A DNA stretch of 63,200 bases from Nonomuraea corallina (GCF_027620315.1 NZ_JAPNNL010000019.1:1-63200), one strand, 5' to 3'. Shown: positions 26,812-34,757, counted from the stretch's first letter. Numbers and translations: made by a program. The notes: generated by a model from the sequence alone, not told the origin.

Positions 26812-26991
26812 ATGAGCATCGAGAAGAAGTCCGGCGCCTTCGCGCGCGCCGGCCGCCGCATCGCCGCCCTGACGGTGATCGCCGCGGCCTCCCTGTCCCT
26901 CGTCGCCGGCGCCGCCCAGGCCCGCCCGAATGACGGCTGGTACCAGTGCTGGGTCTCCGACCACGGCTGGATGTGGTGCAAGGACGTGTAG
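26812..26991 (+). CDS. Tiny secreted peptide with two cysteines
   Basis: 59 aa from ATG at 26812. A Sec signal peptide (basic KKSGAFARAGRR, hydrophobic IAALTVIAAASLSLVAGA, cleavage after AQA) leaves a mature peptide of about 22 residues, RPNDGWYQCWVSDHGWMWCK plus DV. It holds two Cys, four Trp and a Tyr, suggesting a single disulfide loop of ten residues. A TTGCAG/TACAAG promoter-like pair with a 16-nt spacer lies at 26761-26788. It stands alone, 57 nt after the mini cytochrome b gene and before a strong terminator. Unknown family. Confidence 0.68.
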   Translation: MSIEKKSGAFARAGRRIAALTVIAAASLSLVAGAAQARPNDGWYQCWVSDHGWMWCKDV

Positions 26992-27067
26992 AACGTCCAC
27001 GCGGCGCCGCGTCCGGAACCGTCGTTTCCATGGGGGGAGCGTGACGTCTCCGGCGCGGGGATGACGA

Positions 27068-27103
27068 ACAGGCACGAACCTCGTCAGCGAGGTTCGTGCC
27101 TGT
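27068..27103. terminator. Strong bidirectional terminator hairpin
   Basis: ACAGGCACGAACCTCG and its exact complement (27088-27103) form a perfect 16-bp stem with a TCAG loop. It lies between the convergent secreted-peptide and SDR genes and is followed by CGCGTTT. This is the strongest hairpin noticed in the window. Confidence 0.88.
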
Positions 27104-27116
27104 CGCGTTTGCGGGG

Positions 27117-27809
27117 TCATCCGATGTGCAGCGCCTCCTTCGCGAGCATGCGGTAGAGGTTCGGGGTGCCTTCGGTGGTGATGACCTCGACGACGGCCCG
27201 CGGGTTGCGGTCCTCGACGGCTTCCCGGATGAGCGCGTCCGCCAGGTCGCGGCGCGAGGTGAACCGGCCGACCATCTGCGGGGGGCCGACGGTGTAGTCG
27301 GTGACGCCGTCGCGGTCGAACAGCCCCGAGGGACGGACGACGGTCCAGTCGAGGTCGCTGCGCGCCACGATCTCCTCCGCGCGCGCCGCGTCCTCGTACA
27401 GCGGACGTCCCAGCTTGACCAGCCACGGCGCGATCACCTTGCGGTAGAAGAACGTCTCGCCGGGCGGGGGTTTCATCGGCACCCCGGTCGAGGTGACCAT
27501 GACCAGCCGCCGGACCCCGTGGGCGGTCATGGCTCCTACGATGGCCCCGACGGCCTCGGTGGCCATGGTGGTGTCCGCCGAGCCGTACGGGACCCCGAGT
27601 GTCGAGATCACCGCGTCGTGCCCGGCCACGACCCGGTCCACGGCCGCGCCGTCCCGCACGTCCGCCTTCACCACGGTCAGCCGGGGATCTTCCAGGGGGA
27701 ACTCCTCCGGACGCCGGGCCACCGCGGTGACGTCATGCCCCTCGGCGAGCGCCTGGGCGGTGGCGATCCGGCCGGTCCGGCCGTTGGCCCCGAAGATCAC
27801 AAGTCTCAC
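27117..27809 (-). CDS. NAD(P)-binding atypical SDR
   Basis: 230 aa from ATG at 27809. The Rossmann motif GANGRTG is at residues 8-14. DVRD, HDAVISTLGVP and the central strand LVMVTSTGVP follow. There is no YxxxK pair, placing it with NmrA-like/SDR_a5 atypical reductases. It has a MVGRFTSRRDLADALI segment typical of these. It is divergent from a TetR gene with an operator-like repeat between them, so it is probably the TetR target. Confidence 0.88.
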   Translation of the reverse strand: MRLVIFGANGRTGRIATAQALAEGHDVTAVARRPEEFPLEDPRLTVVKADVRDGAAVDRVVAGHDAVISTLGVPYGSADTTMATEAVGAIVGAMTAHGVRRLVMVTSTGVPMKPPPGETFFYRKVIAPWLVKLGRPLYEDAARAEEIVARSDLDWTVVRPSGLFDRDGVTDYTVGPPQMVGRFTSRRDLADALIREAVEDRNPRAVVEVITTEGTPNLYRMLAKEALHIG

Positions 27810-27836
27810 GTACGCACCTCCGCTAGCTTGGCCGTC

Positions 27837-27860
27837 GTGGCGTCTGTGTTATGACGCCAC
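27837..27860. promoter_or_regulatory. TetR operator candidate
   Basis: GTGGCGTC (27837-27844) and GACGCCAC (27853-27860) are perfect 8-bp arms around an 8-nt spacer, centred in the 91-nt gap between the divergent SDR and TetR genes. A TATAAG -10 element at 27871-27876 points toward the TetR gene, and the right arm covers its -35 position. This matches classical TetR autoregulation. Confidence 0.66.
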
Positions 27861-27900
27861 TGATATTGATTATAAGCACCGTAAAGCGAAGTGGAGGATC

Positions 27901-28539
27901 ATGAGTGAGGAGCAGGGGCGGCGCCGCTACGAATCGTTGCGCCGCACCACCCAGGCGCTGGAAACCCGGGCCGAGATCGCCCGAGCCGCCCGTACCCTCT
28001 TCCTCACCCGGGGATGGGCCCAGACCACGGTGCGCGACGTGGCACGCGAAGCCGGAGTCTCCGTGCCGACCGTCTACTCCACGTACGGCAACAAGACCGG
28101 CCTGGCTCGCGCCCTCGCCGACGCCGCCGACCTGAGCGGGGACGTGCCGCACCTGCTGGCCGAACTCGAAGACCCCGCCGCGGACCCGGCGCGGCAACTC
28201 GCCGCGATGGCCGGCTTCGACCGCCGGCTCTACGAGCGCTCGGGCGACATCATCATGCTCGTACGGGAAGCGGCCCGCACGGAGCCGGACCTGGCCACCC
28301 TCTACAGCGACGGCCGCCGCCGCGCCGACGAGACCCGCGTCCAGGTGTTCTCCTCCTGGCCGGACGGCGTCCTGCGGTCCGGCCTGGACGTGGCGACCGC
28401 CGTCGACGTCTACGCCGCCATCTGCAACATCGACGTCTACGCCGTGCTCACCGGCGAACGCGGCTGGTCACCCGACCGCGTCGAAAACTGGTGGGGCGAC
28501 GTCCTGGCCCGCGAACTGCTGGTGAAGAGCGGGCCGTGA
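27901..28539 (+). CDS. TetR-family transcriptional regulator
   Basis: 212 aa from ATG at 27901 with GTGGAGG upstream. The HTH lies at about residues 22-68: AARTLFLTRGWAQTTVRDVA, REAGVSVPTVYSTYGNKTGL. The C-terminal ligand domain is helical with VDVYAAICNIDVYAVLTGER. The divergent SDR and the palindrome between them suggest repression of a detoxifying reductase. It ends 1 nt before the convergent F420-reductase-like gene. Confidence 0.92.
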   Translation: MSEEQGRRRYESLRRTTQALETRAEIARAARTLFLTRGWAQTTVRDVAREAGVSVPTVYSTYGNKTGLARALADAADLSGDVPHLLAELEDPAADPARQLAAMAGFDRRLYERSGDIIMLVREAARTEPDLATLYSDGRRRADETRVQVFSSWPDGVLRSGLDVATAVDVYAAICNIDVYAVLTGERGWSPDRVENWWGDVLARELLVKSGP

Positions 28540-28540
28540 G

Positions 28541-29245
28541 TCACCCCATGTCGCGGTAACGGAGGGCGGCGGCCAGCGCGGTGCGCAGCTCGTCGGCCCC
28601 GGCGGGGGAGCCCGGGTCATCCGCGGAGATCCCGGCGCCCTGCGGCGCGTGCGCGTACGGCACCACGTACGCGGCGGTGTCCCGCTGGAACCGCCACCCC
28701 TCCGCCAGCGGCCCGACGTCGACCACGTCGAACCCGAGCGTGTCCAGCAGCTCGGTCGCGGCGGCCTTGGCGCCGGCGTCGTCCCCCGCGATCGGCAGCG
28801 CCGTCCGGTCGGCGGCGCCCGCCGGGCGGGGGAGCGAGGCCAGGTGCTTGAAGTAGATGTTGTTGAAGGCCTTGACCACCTTGGCCCCGGGCAACCGCCG
28901 CTGGAGCAGCTCGCTGGTCGTGGTCTCCTCCGCGTCGAGCTCCGGGATCTGCCCGTCGCGCTGCGGATAGTAGTTGCCGGTGTCCAGCACGACCTTCCCT
29001 GCCAGTGGCTCCGCCGGCACCTGGCCGATGCTGCGCAGCGGGATCGTCACCACCACCCAGTCGCCGGCGGCCGCGGCCTCGGCCGGCGTGGCGGCGCGGG
29101 CGCGCGGGCCGAGCTCCTCGACGAGCGAGGCCAGGGTCTCCGGGCCGCGGGAGTTGCTCAGGACGACGTCGAGCCCGGCGTCCACGGCCAGGCGGGCGAG
29201 TGTGCCGCCGATGTTGCCACTGCCGATCAATCCAAGAGTTGCCAT
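28541..29245 (-). CDS. NADPH-dependent F420 reductase-like oxidoreductase
   Basis: 234 aa from ATG at 29245; no strong ribosome binding site is seen. The Rossmann motif GLIGSGNIGGTLARL at residues 5-19, SNSRGPETL (phosphate recognition typical of NADP) and VVVTIPLRSI are present. VVLDTGNYYPQRDG and KAFNNIYFKHL are hallmarks of the F420-dependent NADP reductase-like (NPDR) family. Members reduce F420 or unknown ketones. It is upstream of nothing else on its strand, 66 nt from the MerR stop. Confidence 0.87.
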   Translation of the reverse strand: MATLGLIGSGNIGGTLARLAVDAGLDVVLSNSRGPETLASLVEELGPRARAATPAEAAAAGDWVVVTIPLRSIGQVPAEPLAGKVVLDTGNYYPQRDGQIPELDAEETTTSELLQRRLPGAKVVKAFNNIYFKHLASLPRPAGAADRTALPIAGDDAGAKAAATELLDTLGFDVVDVGPLAEGWRFQRDTAAYVVPYAHAPQGAGISADDPGSPAGADELRTALAAALRYRDMG

Positions 29246-29311
29246 GCCCGCGACAACCCCGCCCGCGCGAGGCCTGTTCCCTACCATGCAGGAGGGTTAC
29301 TGCTCGTTTAC

Positions 29312-29653
29312 CTATCGCGTAAGGAAGCCGGCCAGCGTGCTCCGGTTGCGCTGGAGGTCGTCGATGCGCTCGTCCATGGACGCCAGCTCCCCGTTGAGGA
29401 TGTCCCACAGCTCCGCGCACCAGTCGAACTCCGGCCGCTCGCCCCGCGCGCACGGCAGCACCGTACGGATCACCTCGGTGGACAGACCCGCCTTCAACAG
29501 CGCGCGCACCTGCCGCACGGTGACGACGGCATCCTCGCCGTAACGGCGGTAGCCGTTGGCGGCGCGGCTGACGTCGAGCAGCCCCTGCTCCTCGTAGTAG
29601 CGCAGCATCCTCGGGCGCACCCCTGTCAGCCGGGACAGCTCCCCGATCAGCAT
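29312..29653 (-). CDS. MerR-family transcriptional regulator
   Basis: 113 aa from ATG at 29653, with GGAAAGG upstream. It has an N-terminal winged HTH (MLIGELSRLTGVRPRMLRYYEEQ..., residues 1-70) and a C-terminal coiled coil that ends SMDERIDDLQRNRSTLAGFL. A single Cys is in VLPCARGER. No metal-binding cluster is seen, so an organic effector is likely. It is divergent from the aminotransferase, and the promoter between them has an elongated spacer. Confidence 0.91.
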   Translation of the reverse strand: MLIGELSRLTGVRPRMLRYYEEQGLLDVSRAANGYRRYGEDAVVTVRQVRALLKAGLSTEVIRTVLPCARGERPEFDWCAELWDILNGELASMDERIDDLQRNRSTLAGFLTR

Positions 29654-29656
29654 GAG

Positions 29657-29686
29657 TTGACCTTTCCATCGGTGTGAAGCCATAAC
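29657..29686 (+). promoter_or_regulatory. Promoter with elongated spacer, MerR-type
   Basis: TTGACC (29657-29662) and CATAAC (29681-29686) are separated by 18 nt, longer than the optimal 17, in the gap between the divergent MerR gene and the class IV aminotransferase. MerR regulators activate such promoters by untwisting. The -10 match is only moderate. Confidence 0.45.
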
Positions 29687-29739
29687 GTCGCCTCGTCGAA
29701 CGGGCATTCCGGCCCGCGTCATCACCGCTGGAGCAAGCC

Positions 29740-30537
29740 ATGTCCTCTTTCGTCGCCCACCGTGACGGCCGCCCGGCGACCGCCGCAGAACTCGCGCCGC
29801 TCGCCTTCGCGGGCTACGCCCACTTCACCGCCATGCAGGTCAGGGGAGGTCGCGTACGAGGTCTCGACCTTCACCTGGAGAGGCTGCGATCCGCCTCCAT
29901 AGAGCTGTTCGGCCGGGCGCTTCCCGATGATCAGGTTCGGGCCCGGCTGCGGTCGGCCCTCCTGGCAGGCCCGGCCGACGTCTCGCTGACGGCCACCGTG
30001 TACTCCCCGGCGGGCGAGTTCACCGCGACCGACCTGGAGCCTTCGCTATTGGTACGCACCGGCCCGCCCGCGTCCGGCCCCCCGGGACCGCTTTCGCTGG
30101 CGGCGGTCGAGCACGAACGGGTCCTGCCCGCCGTGAAACACGTCGGCGAGGTGGCCAAGACGTACTTCCTGCGCCAGGCCGTCGCCCGCGGCTTCGACGA
30201 CGCCGCCTTCGTCGACCGCCGGGGCCGCCTCAGCGAAGGGTCCATCTGGAACCTGGCCTTCTGGGACGGGGCGGCGGTGGTGTGGCCCGAGGCCGAGATG
30301 CTGGGCGGCACCACGATGGCCATCGTCCGCCGCCAACTGGACCGCCTCGACGTCCCCCAGCGGGTCCAGGAGATCAGGCTCACCGATCTGCCGGAGCTGG
30401 CAGGGGCCGTGGTCATGAACTCGTGGACGCCGGGGGTGCCTGTGCAGCAGATCGCCTCGACCACTCTGCCTGAAGCGCCGTTTTTCGTACGAATGCTGCA
30501 CGAGGCGTACGAAGGTGAGCCGCTCAGTGCTCCTTAG
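29740..30537 (+). CDS. Class IV aminotransferase family protein
   Basis: 265 aa from ATG at 29740. The PLP-fold class IV features are HLERLRSASIELFG near the N-terminus, the candidate Schiff-base Lys in VKHVGEVAKTYFLRQA, and SEGSIWNLAFWDG with the conserved Glu contacting the pyridine N. VVMNSWTPGVPV near the C-terminus corresponds to the phosphate cup. Family members include branched-chain and D-amino acid transaminases and aminodeoxychorismate lyase. The lysine context is atypical for BCAT, so substrate is unclear. Likely MerR-controlled. Confidence 0.85.
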   Translation: MSSFVAHRDGRPATAAELAPLAFAGYAHFTAMQVRGGRVRGLDLHLERLRSASIELFGRALPDDQVRARLRSALLAGPADVSLTATVYSPAGEFTATDLEPSLLVRTGPPASGPPGPLSLAAVEHERVLPAVKHVGEVAKTYFLRQAVARGFDDAAFVDRRGRLSEGSIWNLAFWDGAAVVWPEAEMLGGTTMAIVRRQLDRLDVPQRVQEIRLTDLPELAGAVVMNSWTPGVPVQQIASTTLPEAPFFVRMLHEAYEGEPLSAP

Positions 30538-31331
30538 GCCGTCCGCGCGTCCTTACGTTGGTCTTCCGCTTCGTCGAACAAGTCGTCGAGGGTCTGGGCA
30601 GTGACCGCGCGGATGATCCAGGTTTCGAGTCGGTCCAGGTCGGTGCAGGCGGTGATGCGGGCCCGAGTGTCGTCGGGAAGCGTGAAGCCACGGGTTTCGA
30701 GCACGAGCATCACCAACCGAGCGGCTTCTTCCACCCTGCCCTCTGCTTCGACCAGGGCTAGGCCGTCTTTGAAGCCGCGGCCGTAATGTTCGCGTGCGAA
30801 GGGACTGTAGACGGGCCAGGCGGTGGACTTCATGCCGTGGGCCTTGACCGACAGGGCCGAGAGGGCGGGCTGAGCCGACGCTTCACGCGGATCCGTGATG
30901 ACCGGGATGTCGTCCAGCACCAGCACGTGGGGGTGCAGGCGGTAGCCGGGCAACCCGGAATCGACCGGCGTGGCGTAGTGGGCGGCGACCCCTCGGTCGG
31001 GGCAGATGACCAGGACGGTGACGTCGCAGCGCAGCAGCAGCCACAGGGCGACGGCATAGCGGGCGAGCTGTCTCGGGTCCTTGGACTCGTCGTGCTGGAT
31101 CTCCACGACGATGGCGTGCGCGGGCTCGTCGGGTGGTCCTAGGACGACGACCACATCAGCTTCGAGATCACCTGAGGGGAGGTTGTTGAACGCGCTGTCC
31201 GCGACGCGGATCAGCGGAGTGGTGGGCATCTCCACTCCCTTGAGGTCGCGCAAGATCTCCACCGCCAGCTCGGGCCGGTCTTTGACCAGCTGGATGAGGG
31301 CGTCATGTCGGGGGGACGGCATGACACTCAT
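30534..31331 (-). CDS. Rpn/PD-(D/E)XK nuclease-like protein
   Basis: 265 aa from ATG at 31331. DLEADVVVVLGPPDEPAHAI followed by VVEIQHDESKDPRQLARYAV is a PD-(D/E)XK-type core with Asp in the first strand and ExQ in place of ExK, as in Rpn (recombination-promoting nuclease) relatives. The C-terminal third is helical with RLVMLVLETRGFTLPDDTRA. Many actinobacteria encode several copies. Rpn proteins have been linked to DNA rearrangement and phage defence. It marks the left edge of an accessory region. Its 3' end overlaps the aminotransferase stop by 4 nt. Confidence 0.75.
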   Translation of the reverse strand: MSVMPSPRHDALIQLVKDRPELAVEILRDLKGVEMPTTPLIRVADSAFNNLPSGDLEADVVVVLGPPDEPAHAIVVEIQHDESKDPRQLARYAVALWLLLRCDVTVLVICPDRGVAAHYATPVDSGLPGYRLHPHVLVLDDIPVITDPREASAQPALSALSVKAHGMKSTAWPVYSPFAREHYGRGFKDGLALVEAEGRVEEAARLVMLVLETRGFTLPDDTRARITACTDLDRLETWIIRAVTAQTLDDLFDEAEDQRKDARTA

Positions 31332-31388
31332 TGTGACACTTCAATTACTTTAAGTGTTCATCGGGTCGCGTCCTTGACCGCCGGAGCG

Positions 31389-31903
31389 GGCTCCGACGCC
31401 CGCCCGTGGCTGATCGACCCGAACGAACCTCCGGCCCAACCCGTCATATCCGGATATGAAGCGATTCGCTATGGCGAGTGCGTGGCTGGCAGGGTTCCTC
31501 CTGGTCATGCCGACGGCGGGTCTGGCCGTGGCGGCCTCGTCGCTTGCACGAGCCCGCGGCTTTCCTGGGCTGGTACCTGGCGCTGCTGGCCCTGGCCTAC
31601 ATCCTGGGCCTGATCCTCCTCGCGCTGATCGGCCTCTCGCCCGCCTGGCTGCGGGCGCTCGTCACAGCGGTGCTGATGTACGTGATCGCGCTCGCAACGC
31701 CGCTCACCAGCGCCATGGCGAGCTTCCCGATCCACGTGATCAGGTGCGGAGGGCTGCCGCTCGTCGCCACGAACTTCGCCGCCGGCTATACCTACCGGAT
31801 GCCCGGCAGCGACTTCTACGTAGTGACCCCGCTGGACAGCCGCTTCTTCTGCACCGAGGACGAGGCCCACGCCGCCAGATACCACCTATGGCCAGAGCCT
31901 TGA
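31389..31903 (+). repeat. Duplicated segment, copy A
   Basis: From GGCTCCGACGCCCGCCCGTG to the end of the membrane-protein remnant, this segment is nearly identical to 33700-34213 (copy B), including 67 nt upstream of the start codon. A truncated third copy lies at 35643-35720. All three are in the same orientation. Confidence 0.9.
31456..31903 (+). pseudogene. Frameshifted paralogue of the 33767-34213 membrane protein
   Basis: Compared with the intact copy, one extra T is present near 31549 (CGCTTGCACG versus CGCTGCACG), so the frame breaks after about 31 residues. The length is 448 nt versus 447. After the shift the second frame continues the same protein: AAFLGWYLALLALAYILGLI onward to YHLWPEP. 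Most differences from copy B are silent or conservative, so inactivation is recent. A sequencing error in one base is the alternative. Confidence 0.85.
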
Positions 31904-32082
31904 CCGCATCCGTTGGAAAGCGGCTGTGGTCGACGCATCAGACGGGCGAGAAGTGAGCGGAACTGCCGCTTCAGGGCCAGCCAGCTACACGCAGCGTTAC
32001 GATGAGCGTCGTTCAACCAGGACGGACGCGCGCTCGGCGATGCAGCCCTGGCCGCCCTCTGATCGCAGTCGGGAGTGCGAAG

Positions 32083-32469
32083 ATGGTCGTCATGAGCATG
32101 AAACGGCAGGGCGAAGTCTTGAACGAACTGGCCGAGGCCATCAGGCGCATGCGCATTCCAGACTCTCCCCGCATCCAGCAGGCTTCGGTCGAGCCGTATC
32201 TTGACGCCGATGGCGAGGCGGCACTCAAAGCCCTCATCATTGTCGACGACTCGGGCGACGAGCAAGGATGGTCGGCCGAATTCACTCATGCGCTGCGAAG
32301 GCAAGTGAACAGACTTGCCGCCGAGCGGCACATCGATGAGCACGTGTACGTCACACTGTTCACTCGAGAAGAGTTCGAAGCCCGGGAAGACGTGGACGAG
32401 TCGGTGGAAGGCAACAGCACGAGCACCATTGACCAGACCCTGATCCGGGACCAACAGGACAGGCCGTGA
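32083..32469 (+). CDS. Hypothetical partner of the HEPN-like gene
   Basis: 128 aa from ATG at 32083, preceded by GGGAGTGCGAAG. Predicted alpha/beta: KRQGEVLNELAEAIRRMRIP, then strands KALIIVDDSG and HVYVTLFTREEFEARED. No known domain is recognised; the fold could be a small regulator or nucleotide-binding protein. Its stop is followed after 1 nt by the GTG of the HEPN-like gene, so the two are translationally coupled. That arrangement is typical of two-gene toxin-antitoxin or defence modules, but the assignment is inference only. Confidence 0.68.
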   Translation: MVVMSMKRQGEVLNELAEAIRRMRIPDSPRIQQASVEPYLDADGEAALKALIIVDDSGDEQGWSAEFTHALRRQVNRLAAERHIDEHVYVTLFTREEFEAREDVDESVEGNSTSTIDQTLIRDQQDRP

Positions 32470-32470
32470 G

Positions 32471-33020
32471 GTGAGATTTCAAGGCAGACGACTATCTCCA
32501 TCTAGCCGATACCCTCGCGGGTCGTACCGCAGGGCGCGGCCGTCCTCGGACCGCCTACCTGAGGCGTGCCACCTCAACTGCCTACTACGCGCTCTTCCAT
32601 GAGCTTGTCCAGCATGGCGCACGACGCGCGGCGAGGAACGGGCCGATCGAGCATCAGCAGGCCATCGGCCGCTGGTACGCCCACGGCAACTTCAAGAAAG
32701 CCGCCCGATGGGTGGAGGACATTGCGGCAGGCCGCACGCCACCCAACCCTGTCCGGCTCCTTCTGATCGATCCGCTCACCGGGAGCGTGCCAGCGGATTT
32801 GGAAGTGCTGGCCAGCGCGTTCAACGAGCTTCTGGAAGCTCGACACGGTGCGGATTACGACCCTGCCTTCGACGCAACCCGTCTGGGTACTCTCGGTCAC
32901 ATCAACACGGCTCGTTCCGGCATCGAGGCCATTAGGCGAATGGACAAGGCCGACCTTCATCAGTTCGACATGTTCCTCCTGCTCGCTCTCGGTGGCGACC
33001 GCATGATCAAGAACAGTTAG
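32471..33020 (+). pseudogene. HEPN-like protein with frameshift at codon 4
   Basis: GTG at 32471 opens VRF, and then an extra C at about 32480 breaks the frame. Removing it gives a continuous 182-residue protein: KADDYLHLADTLAGR, then RATSTAYYALFHELVQHGAR, the R...AYYA.FH signature of HEPN/UPF0332 domains, and LGTLGHINTARSGIEAIRR before the stop at 33020. Without the correction no ATG, GTG or TTG lies in frame before 32712, which would lose the signature. Either a recent pseudogene or an assembly/sequence error. HEPN proteins are commonly RNases in toxin-antitoxin and abortive-infection systems. Confidence 0.7.
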
Positions 33021-33080
33021 GCAAGCAAGATCCGGAGCCTTCGGTGTCATAAGGCGCGAAACTCCAGGGCCATAAAGATG

Positions 33081-33145
33081 TCAGGCTGCGACCCGGGTGA
33101 GAAAGTCTCGCAGCTCAGGGTCCACCGCGTGGATCACCGTGCCGC
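33081..33145 (-). pseudogene. Relic C-terminus on the minus strand
   Basis: Read on the minus strand, this short piece encodes TVIHAVDPELRDFLTRVAA followed by TGA, with normal coding character. It has no upstream continuation because at about 33146 it runs into the antisense of the helicase fragment. It seems to be the leftover tail of a lost gene. Confidence 0.4.
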
Positions 33146-33629
33146 GACGTCGTCATCGGCGACTGGGCGCGACCGTGGAACGTCAAGAACGACCGCGCCG
33201 TGGGTGACTGCCCGCCCCGGATGTACTGGGCCAGCGACCCGAACGGGTTCGGGCAGGTGGGCTGCGTCTACACCGCCCAGGGCTTCGAGTACGACTGGAA
33301 CGGCGTCATCCTGGGCCCGGACCTCACGGTCAGGGACGGGCGGCTGGTCACGGTGCGGGAAGCGAACAAGGACCCGGCGTTCAAGAGCCGCAAGCGCGAA
33401 CCTCCACCAACCGCTTCACCCCCGCGGCCAAGCGCACCGGCCGCAGTCAGCTCGACGAGCTGATGTCCGCGGCGCGGGTGCCGGTCTTCCTCCTCGACGA
33501 CCACCAGGTGGCCCGATGGCGTGGGACGACGAGGACTTCGAGCTGCGGCTCGCCGGCTCTCCGCACGAGCTCGAAGGGTTCCTCGGCGCGCAGCCGGGCA
33601 CCGCCCGCATGACCGCCGGCTTCTGCTGG
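33146..33629 (+). pseudogene. Scrambled remnants of a DUF2075 (Schlafen-3-like) helicase
   Basis: Three fragments in three frames are recognisable. At 33146-33396: DVVIGDWARPWNVKNDRAVG and FGQVGCVYTAQGFEYDWNGV, the C-terminal part of DUF2075 DNA/RNA helicases. At 33397-33505: TNRFTPAAKRTGRSQLDELM then VPVFLLDDHQV, the Walker B region that should come earlier. At 33522-33629: DDEDFELRLAGSPHELEGFL then ARMTAGFCW, a middle portion. The order (C-terminal, then N-proximal, then middle) shows rearrangement as well as deletion. Family attribution is by recalled motifs. Confidence 0.72.
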
Positions 33630-33699
33630 GTTGCGTGGCGGCAGCGCCGGTTCGGCCCGTGGCGCGGCCTCGTTCGTGCGCGAGCAGATCGGCGCCGCT

Positions 33700-34213
33700 G
33701 GCTCCGACGCCCGCCCGTGGCTGATCGACCCGAACGAACCGTCGGCCTGACCCGTCATATCCAGATATGAAGCGATTCGCTGTGGCGAGTGCGTGGCTGG
33801 CAGCGTTCCTCTTGGTCATCCCGACGGCGGGTCTGGCCGTGGCGGCCTCGTCGCTGCACGAGCCCGCGGCTTTCCTGGGCTGGTACCTGGCACTGCTGGC
33901 ACTGGCCTACGTCCTGGGCCTGATCCCCCTCGCACTGATCGGGCTCTCGCCCGACTGGCTGCGGGCGCTCGTCACAGCGATGGTGATGTACGTGATCGCG
34001 CTCGTCACACCGCTCACCAGCGCCATGGCGAGCTTCCCGATCCACGTGATCAGGTGCGGCGGGCTGCCGCTCGTCGCCACGGACTTCGCCGCAGCCAAGA
34101 GCTACACCGTGCCCAGCAGCGAGTACTACCTGGTGACCCCCCTGGACAGCCGCTTCTTCTGCACCGAGGACGAGGCCCGCGCCGCCCGCTACCACCGATG
34201 GCCGGTGCCTTAG
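33700..34213 (+). repeat. Duplicated segment, copy B
   Basis: Intact copy of the segment at 31389-31903. The upstream 67 nt also contain the shared tail SDARPWLIDPNEPSA ending in a stop, which in copy A has lost its stop codon. The two copies are about 2.3 kb apart, flanking the HEPN-like pair and helicase relics. Confidence 0.9.
33767..34213 (+). CDS. Small membrane protein (intact copy)
   Basis: 148 aa from ATG at 33767. The first helix (residues 5-28) could be a signal anchor; two or three further helices follow (FLGWYLALLALAYVLGLIPL; RALVTAMVMYVIALVTPLTS). The C-terminal 60 residues are extracytoplasmic or cytoplasmic with two Cys (IRCGGLPLV; RFFCTEDEA) that could pair. The protein is the conserved element of a three-copy repeat. 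No function is recognised. It overlaps the convergent secreted-protein gene by 4 nt. Confidence 0.72.
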   Translation: MKRFAVASAWLAAFLLVIPTAGLAVAASSLHEPAAFLGWYLALLALAYVLGLIPLALIGLSPDWLRALVTAMVMYVIALVTPLTSAMASFPIHVIRCGGLPLVATDFAAAKSYTVPSSEYYLVTPLDSRFFCTEDEARAARYHRWPVP

Positions 34214-34611
34214 CTGCCCTGGGTGAAGATGATCTTCGACTTCGAGCACGACCCGGTGGGCTGCTTGGCGGTGCCCCGGCAGACCTGGACCTTGATCTGC
34301 AGCACGTACCCGTAGGTCCTGCGGAAAGTGCCGACGCCGGGCTTGCAGTAGTAGAAGCCGTGAGTCTTCCAGCGGCCGTTCTTCGCGCTCTGGGCGCGGA
34401 GGATCACCCAGGAACAGGCCTTGCCGGGGACGTCCCGCACGTTGCCGGAGACGACGAAACCGGACTGGCCCACCGTCACCCTGCCCCAGGCGCCGGCCTT
34501 GGCGTCAGCGGAGTACACGGTCCCCCACTTCCAGGACGTGGGGTCGGCCGCGGCCGGGGAGGCCAGAGTGAGGGGGAGGGCCAGGGCGGCGAGGAAGGCG
34601 AGCAGGCGCAT
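34210..34611 (-). CDS. Secreted hypothetical protein
   Basis: 133 aa from ATG at 34611. A Sec signal peptide (MRLLAFLAALALPLTLASPA, cleaved after AAA) is followed by a beta-rich domain: WKWGTVYSADAKAGAWGRVT, VSGNVRDVPGKACSWVILRA. Four Cys (KACSW, YYCKPG, QVCRG, GSCSK) may form two disulfides. It resembles the many small secreted actinobacterial proteins with a single immunoglobulin-like fold. Function unknown. Confidence 0.78.
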   Translation of the reverse strand: MRLLAFLAALALPLTLASPAAADPTSWKWGTVYSADAKAGAWGRVTVGQSGFVVSGNVRDVPGKACSWVILRAQSAKNGRWKTHGFYYCKPGVGTFRRTYGYVLQIKVQVCRGTAKQPTGSCSKSKIIFTQGS

Positions 34612-34757
34612 GAGAGAACTCCGGGACGATACGTAACGTGATCACCTCTAGAGATAGGCTGCGCGCCTTGCGATCCGCTTGAAGCCGGCTGTGATCAGCG
34701 AACCGGACCGACGAGCAAGCCCTCTGAGGACCGGAAGATCGCCCTACACTGACGATC

